A stretch of DNA of 64,000 bases from Sphingomonadales bacterium. Its GTDB lineage: Bacteria > Pseudomonadota > Alphaproteobacteria > Sphingomonadales > Sphingomonadaceae. The notes under the pieces were generated by a model. The model saw only the letters and a program-made list of their open reading frames with translations. It was not told the DNA's origin and did not search any database. The first letter of the stretch is position 1; the number at the start of each line of letters is the position of its first letter. Shown piece by piece: positions 18,236 through 26,275 of this stretch. The position numbers were made by a program, and so were the translations under genes. The DNA is taken from NCBI GenBank assembly GCA_016707885.1, contig JADJGU010000006.1, positions 76,806 through 140,805 of the forward strand. Direction: 5' to 3'.

Positions 18236-19162
18236 TTACGCGCCGACGGCAGCAGCCACTTCAGCGGCGAAGTCAGAGACTTCCTTTTCGATACCTTCGC
18301 CCAGCTGGTAACGGACATAGTCGACCAGCTTGATGTCCTTGCCAGCGGCCTTGCCGACCTGAGCAACAACTTCCGAAATCGGCGTCTTGTTGTCGATAAC
18401 GAACAGCTGCGACAGAAGCGCGTTTTCCTTGGCGAACTTCTTCATTGCGCCTTCGACCATCTTTTCAACGATCTCGGCGGGCTTGCCGCTTTCAGCAGCC
18501 TTTTCGCGGGCGATAGCCGCTTCGCGGTCCAGCGTGTCCTGATCGAGGCCGGTTTCGTCGAGCGCCAGCGGGAAAGCGGCTGCAATGTGCATCGCCAACT
18601 GCTTGCCAAGGCCGTCGAGCGTTGCTGCATCGGCTTCGCTTTCAAGGGCGACGAGAACGCCGATACCGCCCATGCCAGCCGTGGCGGCATTGTGGACGTA
18701 AGAAACGACGCGGCCTTGCGAAACCGAGACGGTTTTTGCGCGGCGGATGACCTGGTTTTCACCGATGGTCGCGATGTTGTTGGTCAGAACTTCCTGAACA
18801 GTGCCGCCGTCGGGATAGGCAGCGGCAAGGATGGTTTCGGCATCATTCGCGCCAAGACCCAGCGCAACGCCGGTGGTCTTGCGGACGAAATCCTGAAACT
18901 GTTCGTTCTTGGCAACAAAGTCGGTCTGGCTGTTCACTTCAACAGCGGTGCCCTTTGTGCCATCGACAGCAACGCCGACAAGGCCTTCAGCAGCCGTGCG
19001 GCTGGATTTCTTGGCGGCAGTTGCCAAGCCCTTGGCGCGCAGCAGGTCAACGGCGGCGTTCATATCGCCAGCGGTTTCTTCCAATGCCTTTTTGGCGTCC
19101 ATCATGCCGGCGCCTGACAGTTCGCGCAGCTCCTTTACGGCAGCAGCAGTAATTGCAGACAT
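18236..19162 (-). CDS. tsf: Elongation factor Ts
   Basis: Guanine-nucleotide exchange factor for EF-Tu. The ATG at 19162, behind AAAGGA, gives 308 residues starting MSAITAAAVKELRELSGAGM. The signature residues TDF in VNSQTDFVAKNE lie near residue 80, in the core that inserts into EF-Tu. It follows rpsB after a 151-base intergenic region that contains clustered palindromes. Confidence 0.98.
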   Translation of the reverse strand: MSAITAAAVKELRELSGAGMMDAKKALEETAGDMNAAVDLLRAKGLATAAKKSSRTAAEGLVGVAVDGTKGTAVEVNSQTDFVAKNEQFQDFVRKTTGVALGLGANDAETILAAAYPDGGTVQEVLTNNIATIGENQVIRRAKTVSVSQGRVVSYVHNAATAGMGGIGVLVALESEADAATLDGLGKQLAMHIAAAFPLALDETGLDQDTLDREAAIAREKAAESGKPAEIVEKMVEGAMKKFAKENALLSQLFVIDNKTPISEVVAQVGKAAGKDIKLVDYVRYQLGEGIEKEVSDFAAEVAAAVGA

Positions 19163-19215
19163 TTTTGTGTCCTTTCGAATGGTTTGCAGTGGCATCGCTA
19201 GCCACCATTTTTGTC

Positions 19216-19299
19216 ATTCCCGCGAAAGCGGGAATCAATGGCCTGAAACCAAGGTTTAAACCGGCAAGTCAGGCCATGGACCCCCGATCAAGTCGGGGG
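19216..19299. repeat. Cluster of three palindromes between rpsB and tsf
   Basis: Three inverted repeats lie in this short intergenic stretch: ATTCCCGC-GAAA-GCGGGAAT (19216-19235), ATGGCCTGA...TCAGGCCAT (19238-19246 with 19269-19277), and CCCCCGA-TCAAG-TCGGGGG (19281-19299). None is followed by a long T-run on the minus strand, so they look less like simple terminators than like a composite REP-type intergenic repeat. They would form mRNA hairpins between rpsB and tsf and could set their relative expression or stability. Confidence 0.75.
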
Positions 19300-19313
19300 T
19301 GACACGGTTTCGG

Positions 19314-20129
19314 TTAGGCCTGAGCTTCGGGTGTTTCAGCCGCAGCTTCGACAGCCGCTACTTCCTCAGCCGCGACTTCGACGACCGCAGCTTCAACCGG
19401 CGGCTCTACCATCGCGCCAAGATCTTCACCGCGTGCCACAGCAGCGCCGGTGTTGCCCTTGCTCGATGCGGTAGCAATCGCTTCGCAATAGAGACGGATT
19501 GCGCGGGCAGCATCGTCATTCGCCGGAACCGGGAATGCGATACCATCAGGCGAAACGTTTGAATCGAGGATCGCGATCACGGGGATACCGAGAACATTGG
19601 CTTCCTTGATCGCCAGCTCTTCCTTGTTAGCGTCGATCACGAACATCACGTCCGGAATGCCACCCATGTCGCGGATGCCACCGAGCGAAAGCTCAAGCTT
19701 GTCGCGCTCGCGGGTCATCTGGAGGATTTCCTTCTTGGTGAAACCAGACGTATCACCCGAAAGCTGTTCCTCAAGCGTCTTAAGCTTCTTGATCGAGTTC
19801 GAAACGGTTTTCCAGTTGGTAAGCATGCCGCCCAGCCAACGGTGGTTGACGAAATGCTGGCCCGAAGCGCGAGCTGCGTCCGCAATCGGACCCTGCGCCT
19901 GGCGCTTGGTGCCAACGAACAGCACCTTGCCGCCGGCCTGCACGGTCGACGAAACAAAGTCGAGCGCACGCGCAAAAAGCGGAACGGTCTGCGACAGGTC
20001 AAGGATGTGAACGCCATTGCGTGCGCCGAAAATATACGGCTTCATGCGCGGGTTCCAGCGATGGGTCTGGTGGCCGAAATGTGCTCCGGCCTCAAGCAAT
20101 TGGTGCATGGTGACGACAGGTGCCGCCAT
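19314..20129 (-). CDS. rpsB: 30S ribosomal protein S2
   Basis: Structural protein of the small ribosomal subunit. The ATG at 20129 with a GGAAGGAG ribosome binding site gives 271 residues starting MAAPVVTMHQLLEAGAHFGH, the classic S2 N-terminus. The body includes FVGTKRQAQ and HRWLGGMLTN. A C-terminal extension of about 45 residues is rich in Ala, Glu and Val, longer than in E. coli S2 and common in alphaproteobacteria. Confidence 0.98.
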   Translation of the reverse strand: MAAPVVTMHQLLEAGAHFGHQTHRWNPRMKPYIFGARNGVHILDLSQTVPLFARALDFVSSTVQAGGKVLFVGTKRQAQGPIADAARASGQHFVNHRWLGGMLTNWKTVSNSIKKLKTLEEQLSGDTSGFTKKEILQMTRERDKLELSLGGIRDMGGIPDVMFVIDANKEELAIKEANVLGIPVIAILDSNVSPDGIAFPVPANDDAARAIRLYCEAIATASSKGNTGAAVARGEDLGAMVEPPVEAAVVEVAAEEVAAVEAAAETPEAQA

Positions 20130-20342
20130 AGTCTTTCTCCTTCCGGTTGAACCTCTGGAAAGCAAGAACCAAGGCCGCAAACTGGTTACGGCAAAGGCAC
20201 CGGTGATGTGCGCTTTCCATGTGGAATGGGCGGGCCGTTAGCTTGCACCGGAAGATTCGTCAAGAGGTTGGAAGCTATTGGCCAGCGGTACAACCGTCAA
20301 CGCGTGGTGATGCAGCGGAAAAAAAGGCAATCCACGACAGCA

Positions 20343-21284
20343 TTATGGTGCCTTTGACGCACCGAAATCATGGACAAAAAGACCAGTTTTGCGGCTGTCA
20401 AACTGCGCCTGTAATGTGCACGACTTCGCTTTAAATTTTTTGCAGCCGGCTTGGGCTGCTTCCTTCGCGCGCTTGGACGAATTTTCGGTGGTTGCGTTAT
20501 GGTTTCCGTCGAAGCGATACGCTTGGACAAACCCATTTCCGGTCAACGTATTAATTTCACAGGGACGCGAAGTTGCGTCGACGCAGGCCTTGATCGCCGC
20601 TGCCGTCGCTTCATCGGCATTGCGGTAACCGCTCGCGACATAAAGCTTGTCGTTATATCCGACATCACCCTTAACCCACGCAGAGGCAGCGAAATATTTG
20701 CGTACGGACGCCCCCGGTGAACGGCTGCCGGTGCTTGACTTGATCTTTGCGAACACTTCACACGGCAGCAACTGCTTGGCCGAACATTCATCTAGCAACT
20801 TTTTACTTCCCTCACGCTCCCATGCATTGATGAAATATCCCTCATGATCTCGGATGATCGTTATTGAGGAATTCCACCACTTGTCACCTCTTGTACAGCC
20901 TCCGCCCATCACCTTGTTGCAAGCATTAATAGCAACATTTTCTCCGACATTGTCCTTGTAGACATAATTGCCAGCCACCCAGACATCTGCAGCATTAGGA
21001 TGCCAGACCAGCACCGCATGTGATTCGTTCGGAGTTGGATCCGCAGCAGGAGAATCGGTGTTTTCACGTCCATCAGAAGCACAGATGGGTATGGCAGCAA
21101 CACCGTGCGAACCGCCCGTTATCCCAACCTGCACTTCGCCCGGACCGGGACCGTTCGGACACACAAAAGTTTGTGCTGAGACTGCCATAGGCCAGAACAA
21201 AAACGAAGCAAGAAGGCCAAACAAGCCGAACCGAAACACTGCTGCATATCTACTCCCACTTCCAATATGAGCGATCCAGAACAT
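20343..21284 (-). CDS. Secreted protein with two DUF4189-like domains
   Basis: A 313-residue protein with an N-terminal signal peptide (hydrophobic about residues 15-35, cleavage near VSAQ). Two repeated units follow, each with the DUF4189 pattern of aromatic residues, a short Ala-rich helix and paired cysteines (for example AINACNKVMGGGCTRGDKWW and AIKACVDATSRPCEINTL). The cysteines probably form disulfides in the periplasm or outside the cell. Function is unknown. It lies alone between the rpsB promoter region and a divergent acyl-CoA synthetase gene. AGGAG lies nine bases before the ATG. Confidence 0.75.
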   Translation of the reverse strand: MFWIAHIGSGSRYAAVFRFGLFGLLASFLFWPMAVSAQTFVCPNGPGPGEVQVGITGGSHGVAAIPICASDGRENTDSPAADPTPNESHAVLVWHPNAADVWVAGNYVYKDNVGENVAINACNKVMGGGCTRGDKWWNSSITIIRDHEGYFINAWEREGSKKLLDECSAKQLLPCEVFAKIKSSTGSRSPGASVRKYFAASAWVKGDVGYNDKLYVASGYRNADEATAAAIKACVDATSRPCEINTLTGNGFVQAYRFDGNHNATTENSSKRAKEAAQAGCKKFKAKSCTLQAQFDSRKTGLFVHDFGASKAP

Positions 21285-21561
21285 AGGTAGCAGCTCCTCT
21301 TAGCGCGTCTCCGAAGGCGTTCCCTCGTTCATTTGCGCCATAGCGTTGTTGGCAACGTACGGAATCCAAGTAGTTCCGGCGTAAGACTTTATCTCACATG
21401 TGATGAAGAAGTTTAAAGGCCTAAGATGTATTAGTAGCATAAAACACTATGCCACTAACGCGGGTCGCATATGTATCGTCTCGGCATGCGCGACTTGCAA
21501 AGCCGTGAAGGAAATATACTGTCCGGAAAAAGCCACATTAAGTGGTTAGAGGAGAGGAATA

Positions 21562-23180
21562 ATGATCTGGCATTTCGCGGATGTGTTTGACACGATCGCA
21601 TCGCTGGTTCCCGAACAGGTCGCATTGATCAACGGGGATACCCATCGAAGCTGGCGCGACTATGAGGATCGGTCTGCGCGGCTTGCCGATGCGCTTGTGG
21701 CGGCGGGACTGAAACCTGGCGCCAAGACAGCAATTTATGCGCATAATTCGAACGCCTATCTCGAAGCGCAATATGCATCTTTCAAGGCGCGCACCGTGCC
21801 GATCAATGTCAATTATCGCTATGTTGAACATGAACTGACCTATTTGTTCGATAATGGAGACGTCGAAGCCGTATTTTTCGATGCCAAGTTCGCACCGAGG
21901 CTGGCAGCAATCCGTGACCAGTTGCCCAAGCTAAAACTGTTTGTGCAGATCTACGACGGGTCGAGCGAAACCCTCTCCGGTGCGCAAGATTTTGAGGCAC
22001 TGATTGCGGCCAATGCGCCCCTGCCCCGTCTCGATTACAGCGAAGGCGACATTTACATGATTTACACCGGTGGCACGACCGGCATGCCTAAAGGGGTGAT
22101 GTATCGCCACGGCGACCTGAGTGCCGGGATCGCATCAGCGCTACTGGGTCCGGAAGTGGTTGAGCCATCGCCCGAAATGTTGGTCGCCGTGGTTCAAGCC
22201 CTGAAAGCGGCTGGCGCTGCCCCATCTCTTTGCCTGCCTGTCCTTTGATGCACGGTACCGGAATGTGGATCGGCGCATTTTTCGCGCATTTTGCAGGCGG
22301 CGCGGTCGCAACAACCAGCGATGAAAAATTCGACCCGAATGCGATCTGGGCCTTTATCGAACGGGAGCGGGTCAATGCCGTAGCCATTGTCGGCGATGCC
22401 TTTGCCAAGCCGATGCTCGCGGCACTGCGCGAGGCCGAGGCGCGGGGGCAGCATTACGACCTGACCTCGCTCAAGGTAATCGGTTCATCCGGAGTTATGT
22501 TCTCCAGCGAAGTGAAGCGCGGCTTGCTCGAATATGTCGATGTAGAGATACGCGATTCGATAGGATCGACCGAAGGTGCCATGGGTGGATCGGTGGTTTC
22601 GCGTTCGCTACCCCCGGTCGATACCGCAAAATTTGCCTTCAATCCGACGACCAAAGTCTTCAACGACCGGGATGAGGAAATACAGCCCGGGTCCGATGAA
22701 ATCGGCATGATCGCCAATGGTGGCGTCGTACCGGTCGGATATTACAAAGACCCCGAGAAAAGCGCCAAGACCTTCCGTTCAATTGCGGGGGTTCGCTATT
22801 CCTTCCCGGGCGACTTTGCGCAGGTAACTGCCGACGGCACACTCATCCTGCTCGGTCGCGGCTCGGTCTGCATCAACACCGGCGGCGAAAAAGTGTTTCC
22901 GGAAGAGGTTGAGGAAGCACTGAAGGCACATGACGACATTTGGGACGCGCTGGTCGTGGGCGTACCGGACGAACGCTTTGGCGAGCGCGTGGTTGCTGTC
23001 TTGTCTGCCAAAGAAGGCGCATCCGTAAACGAGGCAGCGCTTCTGGATTTTGCTCGCACCCGGCTCGCAGGCTATAAAATGCCACGCCAGCTTATCTTTG
23101 TCGAAACGGTTCAGCGCGCCGCCAATGGCAAGGCCGACTATAAATGGGCAAAAGAGGTTGCACTTGGAAACAGTGCCTAG
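21562..23180 (+). pseudogene. Acyl-CoA synthetase (AMP-binding), broken by a one-base frameshift
   Basis: Long- or medium-chain acyl-CoA ligase of the ANL superfamily. The N-terminal part (21562-22248) carries the AMP-binding P-loop IYTGGTTGMPKGVMYRHGD; the C-terminal part, read in another frame to 23180, carries IGSTEGAMGGS, the GDFAQ/GRGSVCINTGGEKV hinge region and the C-terminal lysine region NGKADYKW. The two parts join at a run of four Cs at 22220-22223: with five Cs the reading continues as Ala-Ala-Pro-Ile-Ser-Leu-Pro, as expected. The whole would be about 539 residues, normal for the family. This is either a real inactivating deletion or a sequence error. A GAGGAGAGG ribosome binding site precedes the start. 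Confidence 0.85.
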
Positions 23181-23317
23181 CTGGCTGGCAAGCAACGTTT
23201 TAGTACAATTTGATAAACTGTATCGACGCCCTGTTCGCGAGAGTTAATCTGGCGTTCAGGGCGAAAGGCTGAATTCGTGACTGCGACCATATCCAATCGG
23301 CTCGCCAGAAAGCTCTT

Positions 23318-23734
23318 GTGATCCGGAAAATATACGCCTTGCCGATATTGATGCCGCTTCTGGTGCTGGGTTCGGCGGTCAAGGCGGACGATTTGCCGCA
23401 AGGAAGCGCGTCTGCACTACCTGAAAAGATTTCATTCCTTGTCGCGTTCGGCGAAGAAAAATGCCCCGAAGCTACCGACCCTGAAGAAATCGTCGTTTGC
23501 GCAACCGCCCCTGAAGGCGATCGGTATCGCATTCCCAAGGATCTGCGCAAAGGCGAGGAAGAGGCAACTGCCAGCCAATCCTGGACATCTGCCGTCGAAA
23601 GCCTTGATGAATCCGCACGCGTGATGCGGCCGAATAGCTGCTCCGTTGTCGGTACAGGCGGATTCACCGGCTGCACCCAAGCGCTGCTGCGCGAATGGTT
23701 CGCCTCCCGACGCGGGAAAATTGGCGCGAACTGA
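23318..23734 (+). CDS. Small secreted protein of unknown function
   Basis: A 138-residue protein read from a GTG at 23318. The N-terminus is a signal peptide (basic IRK, then a hydrophobic core to about residue 21, cleavage near VKADD). The mature part is acidic and has four cysteines (near residues 49, 61, 107 and 118), suggesting two disulfides. I do not recognise the family. It converges with the M20 peptidase gene; the stops are six bases apart. The start codon is uncertain because no strong ribosome binding site is visible. Confidence 0.6.
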   Translation: MIRKIYALPILMPLLVLGSAVKADDLPQGSASALPEKISFLVAFGEEKCPEATDPEEIVVCATAPEGDRYRIPKDLRKGEEEATASQSWTSAVESLDESARVMRPNSCSVVGTGGFTGCTQALLREWFASRRGKIGAN

Positions 23735-23740
23735 TCTGGT

Positions 23741-25153
23741 TTATTTGTCAGCGTATATTCGCACCAGCCGGTGCAGATAATCGCGGCCGTCATAGACCGA
23801 TTTGACCCGCAACCGTTCATTAAGTCCGTGCACGCCGCCGCCATCGGCTTCGTAGAAAATTCCCGGAATGCCATAGGTCGGAATGCCGATCAGTGCGGTC
23901 ATCGTTGCATCGGTTGCACCGGTCGACATTGTCGGCACGAGCGGAATTCCTGGAAAAACCTCGCCGGCCAGCTTGATAGCCGGATCAAGAATGCGCTTAT
24001 CGAGCGGCGGTGGCACCGCCATCGGGCGGTGCGGCTTGCGCAGGCTTACCTTTACTTGCGGGTTGGCGACGGCCTTCTCGATCGCACTTTGCGCGTCTTC
24101 AGTACTCATGCCTGGTACGATGCGGCAATTGACCACGCCCTTTGCACGTTGCGGAAGTGCATTAGGCGCGTGGCCGGCATCTAACATCGTAGCCACACAT
24201 GTCGTGCGCAAGGTGGAATTCAGAACAGGGTCGGCTGAAAGGACTGCGGCCGCCTGTACATTGCCTTCGTCAGCAAGCAGGTCTGCAATCGCCTTTTGCC
24301 CGGCAGCGGGTGCCGTCGGTGCCATCTGCGTCAGAAACGCCCGCGTCGTGTCGTTTAATTGCACAGGAAATCCTAGCCGCTTTACCGCCACAATGGCTTC
24401 GGCCAGATCGTAGATCGCATTGTCGGGACGCGGGACAGAGCTGTGTCCGCCCGGGTTTGTTGCTTCCAGATCGAATATCCGGTTCGCCTTTTCACCGACT
24501 TGGATTGCCAGAAATTGCGGTTTGCCATTCTTGTCGAGCCGACCGCCACCGCCTTCATTCAATGCAAATTCGGCAGACATTGTTTCAGGCATGTTGCGCG
24601 CCAGCCATTCTGCGCCATTCAATGCTTTGCTCGAACTTTCCTCACCACAGGTTGCCGCCAGCTTGATCGTGCGCTTGGGTTTATAACCTTCCTTTTTGAA
24701 CCGGATCAGGCTGTCGACCCAGATCGCGGCCTGCACCTTGTCATCGGCAACCCCGCGCGCATAGAAAAACCCGTCCTCCTCGACCAGTGTGAACGGATCG
24801 CGCGTCCAGTCTTCGCGCTTGGCTTCGACAACGTCGATATGCGCCAGCAGCAGCATGGGCTTCAACGTCTTTGACGTTCCCTTATACTCAGCAACCAGAC
24901 TGCCCTCACGTTCAAAACCCGGGACAACAATCACCCTGGCTTCGCCTTTGGTGAACCCGGCATCGTGCATGCGCTTGGCCAGTTGATTGGCTGCGATGGT
25001 GCAACTTCCATTTGAGTAAGCGGTGTTGGTGTTGACCAGTTCGGCATATAGCTCACGGAACGCCGACTGGTCCGGGCGCAACTGCTGCGCCGGGGCCGCG
25101 TCGACAACCATTGCCATCAAACTGGCCGCCAGCATCCATTTTGAAACGCCCAT
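23741..25153 (-). CDS. M20/M25/M40-family zinc metallopeptidase, secreted
   Basis: A 470-residue exo- or dipeptidase-like metallohydrolase. A signal peptide (residues 1-22, ending AAPAQQ) places it in the periplasm. Zinc ligands typical of M20 are visible: the His in LLAHIDVVEA, the Asp in GVADDK, the catalytic Glu pair in CGEESSSKA, an Asp/Glu-type position in NEGGGG, and the C-terminal His in GGGVHGLNER. A dimerisation domain lies in the middle (starting near GGHSSVPRPDNA). The substrate is not predictable. Its start faces the LexA-controlled small gene across 172 bases. Confidence 0.9.
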   Translation of the reverse strand: MGVSKWMLAASLMAMVVDAAPAQQLRPDQSAFRELYAELVNTNTAYSNGSCTIAANQLAKRMHDAGFTKGEARVIVVPGFEREGSLVAEYKGTSKTLKPMLLLAHIDVVEAKREDWTRDPFTLVEEDGFFYARGVADDKVQAAIWVDSLIRFKKEGYKPKRTIKLAATCGEESSSKALNGAEWLARNMPETMSAEFALNEGGGGRLDKNGKPQFLAIQVGEKANRIFDLEATNPGGHSSVPRPDNAIYDLAEAIVAVKRLGFPVQLNDTTRAFLTQMAPTAPAAGQKAIADLLADEGNVQAAAVLSADPVLNSTLRTTCVATMLDAGHAPNALPQRAKGVVNCRIVPGMSTEDAQSAIEKAVANPQVKVSLRKPHRPMAVPPPLDKRILDPAIKLAGEVFPGIPLVPTMSTGATDATMTALIGIPTYGIPGIFYEADGGGVHGLNERLRVKSVYDGRDYLHRLVRIYADK

Positions 25154-25266
25154 CTGTCCCTCCTGTTCCGTCTGTGCAGACGCAGGCTATCTGCCATCAC
25201 CGCCCAGTTCAACCAGTGAAACACTAAGCTGCGTGCTTAACAATTAGAGCCATTCAATATTAAGAG

Positions 25267-25296
25267 TTGACACAAAAGAACATTTGTAGAACATAG
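25267..25296 (+). promoter_or_regulatory. LexA-type operator inside a sigma70-like promoter
   Basis: A consensus -35 element TTGACA (25267-25272) is followed after 17-18 bases by a -10-like AACATA/ACATAG (25290-25296). The spacer holds GAAC-ATTTGTA-GAAC (25278-25292), whose complement GTTC-N7-GTTC is the known LexA box of alphaproteobacteria. LexA bound there would cover the promoter. The site sits 34 bases before the start of the downstream small membrane protein. Confidence 0.75.
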
Positions 25297-25325
25297 ATGG
25301 AATACCAAGAGATTCGGAGGTTCAA

Positions 25326-25577
25326 ATGTCATTCATCGCCGCAACCCTGTTTTCTGCCGCTTTCCTGTTGTCGGCCTATGCCATCCTCCTGACGCTGGCG
25401 CAAAAATGGGATCGTATCGAGCAGGTGGCGGCGATGCAGGGCTCCCCGGTTGAACGCATCATCCATCTAGGTGCCGTTCGCTACACCGGTCAGCGTCTGC
25501 GTCTTGTTGTTGTCAACGAACTGGAGCCTCAGCCTGAGCAACAGGCTTTCGCTTTTGGGCGCCTGCGCGCGGCTTAA
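25326..25577 (+). CDS. Small membrane protein, candidate SOS-induced effector
   Basis: An 83-residue protein with one N-terminal membrane helix (about residues 4-26, starting IAATLFSAAFLLSAYAILLT) and a hydrophilic, charged C-terminal part of about 55 residues (basic first, then Glu/Gln-rich). A GGAGG ribosome binding site lies five bases before the ATG. The gene has its own promoter with a LexA-type operator and a strong terminator right behind it, so it is probably a one-gene SOS unit. I do not recognise the family. In Caulobacter the SOS-induced division inhibitor SidA is also a small inner-membrane protein, which makes a similar role here a reasonable but untested idea. Confidence 0.7.
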   Translation: MSFIAATLFSAAFLLSAYAILLTLAQKWDRIEQVAAMQGSPVERIIHLGAVRYTGQRLRLVVVNELEPQPEQQAFAFGRLRAA

Positions 25578-25602
25578 TCCCCCCCATATCCCCTAAGCAA
25601 CA

Positions 25603-25633
25603 GGCCCTGCTGCATTTGAATTGCAGCAGGGCC
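25603..25633 (+). terminator. Rho-independent terminator after the small membrane protein
   Basis: A perfect twelve-base stem GGCCCTGCTGCA / TGCAGCAGGGCC with a seven-base loop, followed by CTTTTGTTT on the plus strand. It ends the transcript of the gene at 25326-25577. Confidence 0.93.
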
Positions 25634-25666
25634 CTTTTGTTTGGACGTCAGTTTCAGACAACAAAA

Positions 25667-25692
25667 AAGGCGAAACCCAAAGGTTCCGCCTT
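25667..25692 (-). terminator. Rho-independent terminator after hup
   Basis: On the minus strand AAGGCGGAACC pairs with GGGTTTCGCCTT (one mismatch or wobble region) around a three-base loop, followed by TTTTTTGTTG. It lies 26 bases beyond the hup stop codon and faces the terminator of the convergent gene. Confidence 0.85.
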
Positions 25693-25718
25693 CCTTGTTT
25701 CGCGAATGCGCGTGAAAC

Positions 25719-25991
25719 TTAGTTCACGGCATCCTTGAGTGCCTTGCCAGCCTTGAACTTGGGCTGGTTCGAAGCAGGGATCTTCATCTCTTCACCGGTG
25801 CGCGGGTTGCGACCGGTCGAAGCCTTGCGCTTGGCGACAGCAAAGGTGCCGAAGCCAACGAGGCGAACTTCACCACCCTTTTTGAGCGCCTTGGTGATGG
25901 CGTCAAAGGTAGCTTCCACTGCCTTGCCTGCATCGGTTTTGCTGAGGCCGCTTGCGTCTGCAACGGCTGCGACGAGATCATTCTTGTTCAT
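25719..25991 (-). CDS. hup: DNA-binding protein HU
   Basis: Histone-like nucleoid protein of 90 residues. It starts MNKNDLVAAVADASGLSK and has the beta-arm with the conserved GRNPRTGEEM and the core motif VGFGTFAV. It is likely a homodimer, because the neighbouring genes hold no second HU. It has its own terminator, and the 284 bases upstream (25992-26275) carry no gene and should hold its promoter. Confidence 0.97.
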   Translation of the reverse strand: MNKNDLVAAVADASGLSKTDAGKAVEATFDAITKALKKGGEVRLVGFGTFAVAKRKASTGRNPRTGEEMKIPASNQPKFKAGKALKDAVN

Positions 25992-26275
25992 AGTATCGGG
26001 ATCCCCCTCTCAAGTGAATATTCTAGACCAATTCCGGATGTGGAATCGCGGCTGGGCCGGAGCGGGAATAAGGAGCAGAAAGCGACCACTGTCAAAGGAA
26101 AAATCGGCCAGAAACCGCGCTTTTCGGCGAATTGATGGATAATCTGTCGATAACTGCGTCAAATCGAATGTAACTGGCGGTAACCGAAGCAAAAATACCG
26201 CCGAAAACGCCACAGGACGCCAAGTCAAATGACGCCGCGCCCTGTGCTGTACCGCCAATTTGGCAGGCGATATTA

